A stretch of DNA of 64,000 bases, taken from Nocardioides sp. JS614. GTDB taxonomy: Bacteria; Actinomycetota; Actinomycetes; Propionibacteriales; Nocardioidaceae. Positions 41,809-49,784 of the stretch are shown piece after piece; within the stretch, counting starts at the first letter, position 1; every line of letters begins with the position of its first letter. Below the pieces are notes generated by a model. It worked only from the letters and a program-made list of their open reading frames with translations, did not search any database and was not told where the DNA came from. Made by a program: the position numbers and the translations under genes. The DNA lies in assembly GCF_000015265.1 (NCBI RefSeq), contig NC_008699.1, positions 2,480,001 to 2,544,000 on the forward strand, given 5' to 3'.

Positions 41809-41856
41809 CCTCTGACGCGAAGATTCACCCCAGCGGGTGGGCCTTCGCGTCAGAGG
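41809..41856. repeat. 14-bp-stem inverted repeat at the transposase 3' end
   Basis: CCTCTGACGCGAAG (41809-41822) and CTTCGCGTCAGAGG (41843-41856) form a perfect stem around a 20-nt loop, ending 4 bp before the transposase stop. It may terminate transposase transcription or be part of the left IS end. Confidence 0.7.
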
Positions 41857-41859
41857 TCT

Positions 41860-43098
41860 TCAGCTCGCGTGGTCGAGGGTGACGCGGTAGCCCATGGCTT
41901 CGAGCTGGCTGATGGCTCGCATCTTGGTGCGGTCGGGGTGGAGGCGGTTGAAGAACTCGCCTCCAGGGTCGTCGTAGAGGGTGCCGGTGGTGCCCATGTG
42001 CCAGATCGCGATGAGCATGGAGTGCTGGATCGCGACGTTGGCCTTCAGCGGGCCGCGCCGGCTGGCGATCCGCCGGTAGCGCGCGCCGAGGTAGGTGGTC
42101 CGGTTCTGTGAGCACGCCATCGCGGCCGCCCCGAGTGCGCCCTGCAGGTAGGGGTTCCCGGGCCTGGTCCGTGAGGACTTCACCTTCCCGGCGGACTCGT
42201 TGCTGCCGGGTGTGGTCCCGGCCCAAGAGGCGAGGTGCTTGGCAGTGGGGAACCGGGTCATGTCCGCGCCGGTCTCGGCGGTGATGATGTCGGCGGTGAT
42301 CGTGGAGATTCCCGGGATCGTGCAGATCAGGTCGTGGAAGCCCTGAAACGGCTCGATCACCACCTCGATCCGCTCAGTCAACTGCTCGACGGCGGCGGTG
42401 TGTCGGTCGATGAGATCCAGGTGGACCCGGGCGAGGAACGCGTGGTGTTCGGTGAACCGGCCAGCGAGCGCTTCGGTCAGTTCAGGGATCTTGGACCGCA
42501 GTCGACGCCTGGCCAGGTCGGCAAGCCCGGCGGGATCGCGGTCGCCGGCGATCAGCGCTTCGAGCATGGCCCGTCCTGAGACGCCCATGATGTCGGAGGC
42601 GACCGCGGACAGCTTGATCCCGGCGTCCTCCAGCAGCTTCTCCAGCCGTTGGACCTCCCGGCCACGTTCGCGGGTGATCGCGGTCCGTGCCCGGGTCAGG
42701 TCCCGCAGTTGCCGGATCGGTTCGGGTGGCACGAACGAGGCCCGGACCAGGCCGTGCGCACCGAGCTGGGCCAGCCAGGTCGCGTCGGCGACGTCGCTCT
42801 TGCGTCCCGGCAGGGTCTTGACATGGCGGGCGTTGACCAGCATCACCTCGACACCGGGCAGGTCTTCGAGCAGGTAGTAGAACGGCTTCCAGTAGTCACC
42901 GGTTGCCTCCATCACCACACACGTGACCTGCTCGGCGATCAGATGCTCGCGCAGCGCCAGGATCTGGCCGGTCATTGAGGTCCAGGTCGTGACCGTTTCC
43001 ACGGTCTTGCGCCGACCTGCTCCCGCATGTCGGACGCAGACCTTGGCGTCCTTCTTCGACACGTCCATGCCCGCACACCGGACGTGGATCACTTCCAT
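41860..43098 (-). CDS. IS110-family transposase
   Basis: A 412-residue DEDD transposase. The N-terminal catalytic domain shows CAGMDVSKKDAKVCV (first Asp, about 8-22), VMEATGDYWKPF (Glu, about 60-71) and GRKSDVADATWLA (Asp pair, about 100-112). The C-terminal Transposase_20 domain has ICTIPGISTITADIITAETG and SWAGTTPGSNESAGK with the conserved serine. ATG 43098 has AGGAGGAG at 6 nt; ATG 43104 is an alternative. The gene is full length, so the element may be active. Confidence 0.92.
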   Translation of the reverse strand: MEVIHVRCAGMDVSKKDAKVCVRHAGAGRRKTVETVTTWTSMTGQILALREHLIAEQVTCVVMEATGDYWKPFYYLLEDLPGVEVMLVNARHVKTLPGRKSDVADATWLAQLGAHGLVRASFVPPEPIRQLRDLTRARTAITRERGREVQRLEKLLEDAGIKLSAVASDIMGVSGRAMLEALIAGDRDPAGLADLARRRLRSKIPELTEALAGRFTEHHAFLARVHLDLIDRHTAAVEQLTERIEVVIEPFQGFHDLICTIPGISTITADIITAETGADMTRFPTAKHLASWAGTTPGSNESAGKVKSSRTRPGNPYLQGALGAAAMACSQNRTTYLGARYRRIASRRGPLKANVAIQHSMLIAIWHMGTTGTLYDDPGGEFFNRLHPDRTKMRAISQLEAMGYRVTLDHAS

Positions 43099-43390
43099 GG
43101 CCATCTCCTCCTCGCGATCGGATCCAGGCGTCCGTCGTGAGGAGGGCAGGGAGATTCGAAAGTCTGACGCTCGGGCTCGCTGGCACCAATCCACGGTTCC
43201 CGTGGAAGCCCTCCACCACCATGCTGACCTACAGGCTCGCAAGCACCACAGAGTATCCGGGGTCGACCACGACGAACCCCTCAGCATCCGCCCCTTCGCC
43301 CGCGGACTGCAACGCGCAAGCCGTGCCGAATCTTCGCGCACCACGGTGCGCCAAGGAACGAAGGCGCCGCGTTGCTGACCTGTGGGTTTG

Positions 43391-43465
43391 TGGTGGGCGA
43401 TACTGGGTTTGAACCAGTGACCTCTTCCGTGTCAAGGAAGCGCGCTACCACTGCGCCAATCGCCC
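43391..43465 (-). tRNA. tRNA-Val (GAC)
   Basis: Acceptor GGGCGAT/ATCGCCC, D arm with GGCGCAGTGGTAGCG, anticodon stem-loop CTTCC-TTGACAC-GGAAG (anticodon GAC), T arm CACTGGTTCAAACCCAGT. Discriminator A with CCA encoded in the DNA. Confidence 0.95.
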
Positions 43466-43489
43466 GGGTCTTGAGTTAGTGGGACTGCA

Positions 43490-43563
43490 TGGAGGTGGGT
43501 ACGGGATTTGAACCCGTGTACACGGATTTGCAGTCCGTTGCCTCGCCTCTCGGCCAACCCACC
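43490..43563 (-). tRNA. tRNA-Cys (GCA)
   Basis: Acceptor GGTGGGT/ACCCACC, anticodon loop CTGCAAA (GCA) on a CGGA/TCCG stem, T arm ACGGGTTCAAATCCCGT. Discriminator T followed by an encoded CCA. Confidence 0.95.
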
Positions 43564-43594
43564 ATGGAGGCCAAACCAGGGAGAGACCTCTCCG

Positions 43595-43667
43595 AGCGGA
43601 CGACGAGGCTCGAACTCGCGACCTCAACCTTGGCAAGGTTGCGCTCTACCAACTGAGCTACGTCCGC
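43595..43667 (-). tRNA. tRNA-Gly (GCC)
   Basis: Acceptor GCGGACG/CGTCCGC, D arm TAGCTCAGTTGGTAGAGC, anticodon stem-loop AACCT-TGCCAAG-GTT (GCC), T arm GCGAGTTCGAGCCTCGT. CCA is not encoded. It is first in the leftward order Gly-Cys-Val. Confidence 0.95.
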
Positions 43668-43834
43668 TTGCGCATCCGATCCGGTCACCCGGTCGGCGTG
43701 CGTGAGAACAGTAGCCGATGCCCCAGACCATGCAAAATCGACCCCCGGACCGCGCGCCGCGCGCCTCCGAGGCGGTGTTCGGGGCCGCGCGAGCCGCCCG
43801 TCCCGGCCGAATCCGACCCTCCTAGAGTGACCGC

Positions 43835-44659
43835 ATGCGCGCCTGGATCAACGGCCATCTCCTCCCCGATGCGACGGCTCCGGCCGTCCCGGTCACCGAC
43901 CACGGGCTGACCGTCGGGGATGGGGTGTTCGAGGCGGTCAAGGTCGTCGACGGACGGCCGTTCGCGCTCGACCGGCACCTCGAGCGGCTGCACCGCTCCG
44001 CGCACGGGCTCGGGCTCGCGGGCATCGACGAGGACGCCGTACGGCGCGGCGTCGCCGCCCTCCTCACCGGGGAGCCGCTCGCTCTCGGCCGGCTGCGGAT
44101 CACCTGCACCGGTGGGCCGGCACCGCTCGGCTCGGGCCGCGGTGACGCGGCGCCGACGCTGATCGTCGTGCTCGACACGATGACCGCCTGGCCGGACACG
44201 ACCAGCGTCGCCACGGTGCCGTACCCGCGCAACGAGCGCGGCGCGCTGGCCGGGCTGAAGACGACGTCGTACGCCGAGAACGTCGTCGCGCTGGCTGCCG
44301 CGCGCGAGCGCGGTGCGAGCGAGGCGATCTTCGCCAACCTCGCCGGTCACCTGTGCGAGGGCACCGGCTCGAACGTGTTCTACGTCCTCGACGGCGAACT
44401 GCGCACCCCGACGCTCGCGAGCGGGTGCCTGGCGGGTGTCACGCGGGCGCTGGTGCTGGAGTGGTACGGCGCCCGCGAGGTCGACGAGCCGATCGAGGTC
44501 GTCGAGCGCGCCAGCGAGGTCTTCCTCGTCTCGACCACCCGCGACGTGCAGGCCGTCGCGCGCTGGGACGAGCGCGAGGTCCCCGCGCCCGGCCCGGTCA
44601 CGACCGCGGTCCGCGAGGTGTGGCGGAGTCGGGAGCCGGAGCTGCTACTCCGCGCGTGA
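43835..44659 (+). CDS. pabC: aminodeoxychorismate lyase / class IV aminotransferase
   Basis: A 274-residue fold-type IV PLP enzyme. The PLP lysine is in LAGLKTTSYAENVVAL (Lys about 145) and the cofactor phosphate glutamate region is SEAIFANLAGHLCEGTGSNVF (about 160-180). Family members include PabC (4-aminobenzoate synthesis), branched-chain and D-amino acid aminotransferases; size and the LCEGTGSNVF motif favour PabC. TAGAGT (43823-43828) ends 6 nt before ATG 43835, so it is leaderless. It is convergent with the ssgB-like gene, overlapping by 15 bp. Confidence 0.82.
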   Translation: MRAWINGHLLPDATAPAVPVTDHGLTVGDGVFEAVKVVDGRPFALDRHLERLHRSAHGLGLAGIDEDAVRRGVAALLTGEPLALGRLRITCTGGPAPLGSGRGDAAPTLIVVLDTMTAWPDTTSVATVPYPRNERGALAGLKTTSYAENVVALAAARERGASEAIFANLAGHLCEGTGSNVFYVLDGELRTPTLASGCLAGVTRALVLEWYGAREVDEPIEVVERASEVFLVSTTRDVQAVARWDEREVPAPGPVTTAVREVWRSREPELLLRA

Positions 44660-45076
44660 GATCCCGGTGAGTTCGGCGACGAGGTCGTCGAGGTCGATCG
44701 CCTCCGACCCGACCGGCACGATCGCGAGCGTGCGGGTCAGGAAACGATAGAGCTCGTGGGTGTGCAGCTGGGTCACCAGGCGGCCGTCCGGGGAGCAGAG
44801 CTCCATTACGACCGCGGCGCGGCCATGCTCGTCGATACTCGGCCACAGCTGGATGTCGCCCTCGCCGGCCGGATCGGTCAGGCCCTGCAGCAGCAGGTCG
44901 CGCCCGACCGCCCAGCGGACCTCGTCGCGCGGGCCGCGGAAGGTGATCCACACCGCCCACGGGTCGGCGGGGTCGTAGCCGAAGGTCGCCGGGAGGTCCA
45001 CGGCATGCCCCGAGGCATCGAGGCACTGGAGGGACAGGTCTTGGGCGATGGCTCGAGCCCGGGGCTGCTGCGTCAC
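44645..45076 (-). CDS. ssgB: SsgA/SsgB-family sporulation and cell-division regulator
   Basis: A 143-residue SsgA-like protein: LPATFGYDPADPWAVWITFR, WAVGRDLLLQGLTDP, GEGDIQLWPSIDEHGRAAVV and ELYRFLTRTLAIVPVGSE are the family hallmarks in order. In Streptomyces SsgB recruits FtsZ to septa; related proteins occur in non-sporulating actinobacteria. GTG 45076 gives the usual family length; the frame is open to 45190 but that would run through the tRNA-Val promoter. No good ribosome binding site is visible, so the start is uncertain. SsgB is the most conserved type; assignment within the family is inferred. Confidence 0.8.
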   Translation of the reverse strand: MTQQPRARAIAQDLSLQCLDASGHAVDLPATFGYDPADPWAVWITFRGPRDEVRWAVGRDLLLQGLTDPAGEGDIQLWPSIDEHGRAAVVMELCSPDGRLVTQLHTHELYRFLTRTLAIVPVGSEAIDLDDLVAELTGISRAE

Positions 45077-45172
45077 GGTGGGGGGACGGAGCACCCGGCC
45101 GTCCGTGACGCGATTCGCCGCAGCCGTTGCGACCCGGTGCCCGCCGAATGTGAACCGGCCCGGACGGTGCGC

Positions 45173-45178
45173 TAGAGT
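45173..45178 (+). promoter_or_regulatory. -10 element of tRNA-Val (CAC)
   Basis: TAGAGT, 37 bp before the tRNA, with a GTGAAC (-35-like, 45150-45155) at 17 bp spacing. Confidence 0.5.
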
Positions 45179-45214
45179 CTGCGACCGCACCGCCCTTCCG
45201 GCGGAGCACGTCTC

Positions 45215-45286
45215 GGGCGATTGGCGCAGTGGTAGCGCGCTTCGTTCACACCGAAGAGGTCACTGGTTCGAACCCAGTATCGCCCA
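45215..45286 (+). tRNA. tRNA-Val (CAC)
   Basis: Acceptor GGGCGAT/ATCGCCC and D and T arms nearly identical to the tRNA-Val at 43391, with anticodon stem-loop CTTCG-TTCACAC-CGAAG (CAC). CCA is not encoded. Confidence 0.95.
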
Positions 45287-45293
45287 CCGAGAG

Positions 45294-45320
45294 CAGGCCG
45301 CACGCAGCGCGTGCGGCCTG
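45294..45320 (+). terminator. terminator of tRNA-Val (CAC)
   Basis: Perfect 12-bp stem CAGGCCGCACGC / GCGTGCGGCCTG with a 3-nt AGC loop, 8 bp after the tRNA. Confidence 0.8.
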
Positions 45321-45381
45321 TCGTGCGTTCGGGTGGGTGGTAGCGCGGCTCTGCCGTTTGCACGCAGCGCGTGCGGCCTGT
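45301..45381. repeat. 21-bp direct repeat of the terminator, 60 bp apart
   Basis: The same 21 bases (beginning CACGCAGCGCGTGCGG) occur at 45301-45321 and 45361-45381. The second copy keeps a 6-bp stem GCACGC-AGC-GCGTGC but lacks the outer stem. Confidence 0.8.
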
Positions 45382-45400
45382 GTCGTTCGTGCGGAAGGGC

Positions 45401-45613
45401 TCAGATCCCGCTGCGCGCCAGTGCACTCTTCGTGCGGGTGCTCTCGCGGCGGGGCAGGTGGTTGCCGAAGGTGTCGCCCGCGCACAGGTCGTAGCTGTCC
45501 CCGAGCTCGGGAGCGACCCAGCCGACCTGCGGTACGTCGACGATCAGGTGACCGCAGTGGGAGCAGATCTCCCGGGGGCCCGGCACGGTTCCACGTCGTC
45601 CGAATGCCTTCAC
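45401..45613 (-). CDS. small CxxC protein
   Basis: A 70-residue protein with REICSHCGHLIVDVPQVGWV (CxxC, about 15-34) and ELGDSYDLCAGDTFGNHLPR, a layout of short actinobacterial zinc-binding proteins (CxHCG...Y-x-x-C). GTG 45613 follows GGAGGGAAGACGATAGAGAC; a longer frame begins at 45676 but enters an AT-rich promoter-like tract (TACTTT). The function is unknown. Confidence 0.55.
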   Translation of the reverse strand: MKAFGRRGTVPGPREICSHCGHLIVDVPQVGWVAPELGDSYDLCAGDTFGNHLPRRESTRTKSALARSGI

Positions 45614-45865
45614 GTCTCTATCGTCTTCCCTCCACTTCCGTATTGCAGAGGCCAAAGTATGTCTAGAACAAGGCATTAGTGCCCGAGATCGCCGAGCCGG
45701 TCCCGGTGCTGCCCGCCCGCACCCGACATGTCTCGGAGCTCATCGGTCAGGGACCCCATCGGCCTCCGGTCGGCCCACCTGACCCATCGGAAACCGGAGC
45801 GCGCTCGCCTGAGACGCCCCGATACGATCGGTGGGTCCGTCTCGTCTGCCGCCCCAGGAGTCACC
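45614..45865. other. promoter region of thrS
   Basis: A 250-bp gap. TACGAT at 45823-45828 is a candidate -10 for thrS, about 38 bp before its GTG. No T-box motifs are visible. An AT-rich part near 45640-45670 probably carries the promoter of the leftward small gene. Confidence 0.4.
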
Positions 45866-47872
45866 GTGTCCGACCTGAAGATCGCCCTCACCCACGCCGA
45901 CGCGCGTGAGGAGCGGACGGTCACGACGGGCACCAAGGCATGGGAGCTCTTCCAGGACGACCCGTCGGTGATCGCGGCCCGGGTGAACGGCGCGTTGCGA
46001 GACCTCGCCCACGAGCTCGCCGACGGCGACCAGGTCGAGCCCGTGGCCATCGACAGCCCCGACGGGCACGACATCCTGCGCCACTCCACCGCGCACGTCA
46101 TGGCCCAGGCGGTCCAGCAGCTGTTCCCGGACGCCAAGCTCGGTATCGGCCCGCCGGTCGAGAACGGCTTCTACTACGACTTCGACGTCGATACCCCCTT
46201 CAACCCTGCGGACCTCGACAAGATCGAGACCGCGATGCGCAAGATCATCAAGGAGGGCCAGCGGTTCTCCCGCCGGGTCACCACCGACGCCGACGCGATC
46301 AGCGAGCTGCGGGACGAGCCCTACAAGATCGAGCTGATCGGCCTGAAGGGGTCCGGCGCCTCGACCGGCTCGACCACAGAGGCCGTCGAGGGTGCGAGCG
46401 TCGAGGTCGGTGCCGGCGAGCTGACGATCTACGACAACATCCGCCGCAACGGCGACGTCGCGTGGAGCGACCTGTGCCGTGGCCCGCACCTGCCCACCAC
46501 CAAGCGGATCCCGGCGTTCAAGCTGATGCGCACCGCCGCGGCGTACTGGCGCGGGAACGAGAAGAACAAGCAGCTCCAGCGCATCTACGGCACCGCCTGG
46601 GAGTCCAAGGACGCCCTCGAGGAGCACCTGCACCGGATCGAGGAGGCCGAGCGGCGCGACCACCGCAAGCTCGGGCGCGACCTCGACCTGTTCAGCTTCC
46701 CGGACGAGATCGGGTCCGGTCTCCCCGTGTTCCACCCCAAGGGCGGGGTGATCAAGCGGGTGATGGAGGACTACGTCCGCCAGCGCCACGTCGAGGAGGG
46801 CTTCGAGTACGTCGGGACCCCGCACATCGCCAAGGAGGGCCTGTTCTACACCTCCGGGCACCTGCCGTACTACGGGGAGGCGATGTTCCCGCCCCTCGAC
46901 GTCGACGGCATGGACTACCGGCTCAAGGCGATGAACTGCCCGATGCACAACCTGATCTTCCGGTCGCGGCAGCGCTCCTACCGCGAGCTGCCGCTGCGGC
47001 TGTTCGAGTTCGGACACGTCTACCGGCACGAGAAGTCCGGCGTGATCCACGGGCTGACCCGCGTCCGGGGGTTCGCCCAGGATGACTCGCACTCGTACGT
47101 CACCAAGGAGCAGGCGCCGGCGGAGATCAAGCACCTCCTCGACTTCTGCCTCGGGCTGTTCCGCGATTTCGGCCTGGACGACTTCTACCTCGAGCTGTCC
47201 ACCCGGGACGACTCCAAGCCCGACAAGTTCATCGGGTCGGACGAGGACTGGGCGGTCGCGACCAAGGTGCTCGAGGACGTCTGCATCGCCTCGGGCCTGG
47301 AGCTGGTCCCCGACCCGGGCGGGGCGGCGTACTACGGGCCGAAGGTCTCCGTGCAGGCGCGTGACGCGATCGGCCGGACCTGGCAGATGTCGACGATCCA
47401 GTACGACTTCAACCAGCCCTCGGCGGACCGGTTCGACCTCCACTACACCGCCGCCGACGGCTCGCGTCAGCAGCCGGTGATGATCCACTCCGCCAAGTTC
47501 GGCTCGATCGAGCGGTTCATCGGCGTGCTCGTGGAGCACTACGCCGGCGCCTTTCCTCCGTGGCTGGCGCCCGTGCAGGTGCAGGCGATCCCGATCGCCG
47601 AGCGGCACAACGACTACCTCTACGACGTGGCCAAGCGGATGCAGGCCCAGGGGCTGCGGGTCGAGGTCGACGACTCCGACGACCGGATGCAGAAGAAGAT
47701 CCGCAACGCCCAGCTCCTGAAGGTGCCGTTCATGATGATCGCCGGCGACGACGACGTCGCGGCCGGCGCGGTCTCCTTCCGCTACCGCGACGGGCGCCAG
47801 GACAACGGCGTTCCCCTCGACGAGGCGATCCGCCGGGTCGCCGACGCGGTCGCGAGCCGCGAGCAGGTGTAG
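45866..47872 (+). CDS. thrS: threonyl-tRNA synthetase
   Basis: A 668-residue class II synthetase with an N-terminal TGS domain (about 1-60, shortened), the editing domain with ILRHSTAHVMAQAV (His73, His77) and later zinc-type Cys/His residues, the catalytic core with motif 2 FRHEKSGVIHGLTRVRGF and FAQDDSHSYV, motif 3 near GSIERFIGVLVEHY, and the anticodon-binding domain (about 570-660). GTG 45866 has CCAGGAG upstream; the frame extends to 45728 without a better start. It begins the conserved thrS-HIT-pgsA-pdxST-yebC-ruvCAB order. Confidence 0.96.
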   Translation: MSDLKIALTHADAREERTVTTGTKAWELFQDDPSVIAARVNGALRDLAHELADGDQVEPVAIDSPDGHDILRHSTAHVMAQAVQQLFPDAKLGIGPPVENGFYYDFDVDTPFNPADLDKIETAMRKIIKEGQRFSRRVTTDADAISELRDEPYKIELIGLKGSGASTGSTTEAVEGASVEVGAGELTIYDNIRRNGDVAWSDLCRGPHLPTTKRIPAFKLMRTAAAYWRGNEKNKQLQRIYGTAWESKDALEEHLHRIEEAERRDHRKLGRDLDLFSFPDEIGSGLPVFHPKGGVIKRVMEDYVRQRHVEEGFEYVGTPHIAKEGLFYTSGHLPYYGEAMFPPLDVDGMDYRLKAMNCPMHNLIFRSRQRSYRELPLRLFEFGHVYRHEKSGVIHGLTRVRGFAQDDSHSYVTKEQAPAEIKHLLDFCLGLFRDFGLDDFYLELSTRDDSKPDKFIGSDEDWAVATKVLEDVCIASGLELVPDPGGAAYYGPKVSVQARDAIGRTWQMSTIQYDFNQPSADRFDLHYTAADGSRQQPVMIHSAKFGSIERFIGVLVEHYAGAFPPWLAPVQVQAIPIAERHNDYLYDVAKRMQAQGLRVEVDDSDDRMQKKIRNAQLLKVPFMMIAGDDDVAAGAVSFRYRDGRQDNGVPLDEAIRRVADAVASREQV

Positions 47873-47882
47873 CGGCAGGCGG

Positions 47883-48368
47883 CTACGCCCGGAGGCTCTT
47901 CACGTAGCGGCGGCACGGCGAGACGTACGTCGTGCCGCCGGCGGTGACCTCGTAGGGCAGGTCGCCACCGTCGCGCCAGCCGTGCTTCTCGTAGAACCGC
48001 CGCGCGCGGGCGTTGCCGGCCACCACGGCGAGCCACGCCTCGGCATGTCCCGCCGCGGCGATCTGCCGCTCGGCCTCCGCGAGCAGCGGAGCCGCCACGC
48101 CGGAGCCGTGCCGGGCCGGATCGACGAAGAGCTGTTCCAGCTCGTCGTCCGCGATCATGATGAACCCGGCCAGGCCGCCGTCGACCTCGGCCACCGTGGT
48201 GTCGGCGACCCGACCGGGCGTCCGTTCGTGGAAGGCCGCCAGGGTCCGGGCGGCGGTGAGGCCCTCGGGCACGTGCCCGGCGTGCGCCAGGTGCCACCCG
48301 CGGTGCCAGATGTCCGCGGCCACCGCCATGTCGTCGTCGCGGGCGGGACGCAGCGTCGGGTCACTCAC
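47883..48368 (-). CDS. GNAT-family acetyltransferase
   Basis: A 161-residue single GNAT domain: LRPARDDDMAVAADIWHRGW at the start, LEQLFVDPARHGSGVAAPLL (acetyl-CoA loop, about 77-96) and NARARRFYEKHGWRDGG near the C-terminus. The substrate is unknown. GTG 48368 lies 6 nt from TAGGGT on the minus strand, in a palindromic promoter shared with the HIT gene. It is convergent with thrS and is not part of the conserved synteny. Confidence 0.82.
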   Translation of the reverse strand: MSDPTLRPARDDDMAVAADIWHRGWHLAHAGHVPEGLTAARTLAAFHERTPGRVADTTVAEVDGGLAGFIMIADDELEQLFVDPARHGSGVAAPLLAEAERQIAAAGHAEAWLAVVAGNARARRFYEKHGWRDGGDLPYEVTAGGTTYVSPCRRYVKSLRA

Positions 48369-48374
48369 GGGTCC

Positions 48375-48384
48375 ACCCTAGGGT
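48375..48384. promoter_or_regulatory. palindromic divergent leaderless promoter, GNAT / HIT
   Basis: ACCCTAGGGT is self-complementary. It supplies TAGGGT on the plus strand (48379-48384, 7 nt before ATG 48392) and TAGGGT on the minus strand (48380-48375, 6 nt before GTG 48368). The two hexamers share two bases. Confidence 0.65.
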
Positions 48385-48391
48385 TGGGCCC

Positions 48392-48916
48392 ATGACCGAC
48401 CCTGCCGGCCACGAGCGCGACGGGTTCGAGGGCTTCGACCGGCTCTGGACACCGCACCGGATGGCCTACATCGTCCCGAGCATCCCGGTCGACGGCGACG
48501 GCTGCCCGTTCTGCGCGATGGAGCACATGGCGCCCGAGGACAGCCTCGTCGTGCACCGCGGCGAGACCTGCTTCGTCGTCCTCAACCTGCACCCCTACAA
48601 CCCCGGGCACCTGATGGTGCTGCCGCACCGGCACGTCGCCGAGCTGGAGGACCTCAGCGTCGAGGAGGTGACCGAGCTGATGACGACCACCCAGCAGGCG
48701 GTCCGGGTGCTGCGCGAGATCGCCGGCCCGCACGCCTTCAACATCGGGGTCAACCTCGGCGGGGTCGCGGGCGGCTCGCTCTCGCAGCACCTCCACCAGC
48801 ACGTGGTGCCCCGCTGGTCCGGGGACGCCAACTTCATCACCGTGCTCGGCGGCACCAAGACGCTCCCGCAGCTGCTCGCGGACACGCGCCGCCTGCTCGT
48901 CGAGGCCTGGGCGTGA
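48392..48916 (+). CDS. HIT-family hydrolase
   Basis: A 174-residue histidine-triad nucleotide hydrolase with SQHLHQHVVPRW (His133, His135, His137), the zinc pair CPFC (38-41) and LNLHPYNPGHLMVLPHRHV. It matches the actinobacterial HIT protein that always follows thrS (Rv2613c type, an AP4A phosphorylase-like enzyme). It is leaderless. The next gene overlaps its stop (GTGA), but pgsA, its usual neighbour, is 7.5 kb away. Confidence 0.92.
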   Translation: MTDPAGHERDGFEGFDRLWTPHRMAYIVPSIPVDGDGCPFCAMEHMAPEDSLVVHRGETCFVVLNLHPYNPGHLMVLPHRHVAELEDLSVEEVTELMTTTQQAVRVLREIAGPHAFNIGVNLGGVAGGSLSQHLHQHVVPRWSGDANFITVLGGTKTLPQLLADTRRLLVEAWA

Positions 48917-49692
48917 GCCCGGACCCGAGCCTGGCCGAGGACGCCGCCCTCGCCGCCCGCCTGGTCCGCGACGCCGGCACCCTGGCGGCCCGGATGCGCG
49001 CCGAGGGGCTCGAGGCCGCGACCAAGACCTCGATCTCCGACGTCGTGACCGCTGCCGACCACGCCGCCGAGCGACTCGTCGTCGACGCCCTCGCGGCCGA
49101 GCGACCCCGCGACGGCGTGCTGGGGGAGGAGGGCGCGGCGAGCGAGGGTACGTCGGGCCGCACCTGGGTGATCGACCCGGTCGACGGCACCTACAACTTC
49201 GTGGCCGGCCTGGACTGGTGGTGCTCCGCGCTCGCGCTGACCGATGGTGACGACCTCGTGCTCGGGGCCGTCCACCACCCGGCCTCCGGGCGGACCTTCG
49301 TCGGTGGGCCGGGCCTCCCGACGACCGTGGACGGCGTCGCGTTGCCCGCCCTCGACGACCGCCGACTCGCCGCGGCCTGCCTGACGACCTACCTGCATCC
49401 GCCGTCGTACGGCGCGGAGGTCGGCGCGGCCTTCACCCGCCTGGTGGGCGGCGCGGCGACCCTGCGGATGCTCGGTTCGGCGTCGATGGACGCCACCGCG
49501 ATCGCGTCGGGTCAGCTGCACGTCCGGTGCCAGCACTCGTTGCCACCCTGGGACGACCTGCCCGGCGCCGCGCTGATCCTCGGGGTGGGCGGAGCGACCG
49601 CGCACGTGGACGCTGCAGGTGTGCGCTGGTCGGCTGCGGGTGCGCCGCGCGCCGTGGCGGACGTCTGCGCCGCCCTGGAGGCGACCGGCTGA
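48913..49692 (+). CDS. inositol monophosphatase-family protein
   Basis: A 259-residue Mg-dependent phosphatase of the IMPase/FIG superfamily. Metal-site motifs are GEEGA (71-75), WVIDPVDGTYNF (85-96) and SLPPWDDLPGAALIL (about 206-220). Substrates in the family include inositol-1-phosphate, histidinol phosphate and fructose-1,6-bisphosphate; next to the phosphatidyltransferase locus, inositol phosphate is plausible. GTG 48913 overlaps the HIT stop by 4 bp, so it may be co-transcribed with it. Confidence 0.88.
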   Translation: MSPDPSLAEDAALAARLVRDAGTLAARMRAEGLEAATKTSISDVVTAADHAAERLVVDALAAERPRDGVLGEEGAASEGTSGRTWVIDPVDGTYNFVAGLDWWCSALALTDGDDLVLGAVHHPASGRTFVGGPGLPTTVDGVALPALDDRRLAAACLTTYLHPPSYGAEVGAAFTRLVGGAATLRMLGSASMDATAIASGQLHVRCQHSLPPWDDLPGAALILGVGGATAHVDAAGVRWSAAGAPRAVADVCAALEATG

Positions 49693-49784
49693 GGTTGTTC
49701 GTTGCGGATCGGCTGACGGGGGAGGAGCGTGGTCACCGTCCGGCGACGCCATCCGGGCGCCGTCCCGAGGCGGGAGGCACAGCC

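Larger units (their letters stand above)
41809..43344 (-). mobile_element. IS110-family insertion sequence (IS1111-like)
   Basis: An element of about 1.5 kb carrying one transposase gene. Inverted 11-bp repeats CGCGAAGATTC (41816-41826) and GAATCTTCGCG (43328-43338) lie on either side; subterminal inverted repeats mark the IS1111 subgroup. Exact outer ends cannot be fixed because this family often lacks terminal repeats and target duplications. It sits between hipA and a tRNA cluster. Confidence 0.7.

Noticed and set aside
44370..44384. A LexA-like sequence CGAACGTGTTCT inside the pabC-like gene
   Set aside because: It lies in the middle of a coding region, far from any start, and the right arm lacks the final G.
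45614..45865. A T-box riboswitch upstream of thrS
   Set aside because: No T-box consensus or long leader with terminator/antiterminator alternatives is visible.
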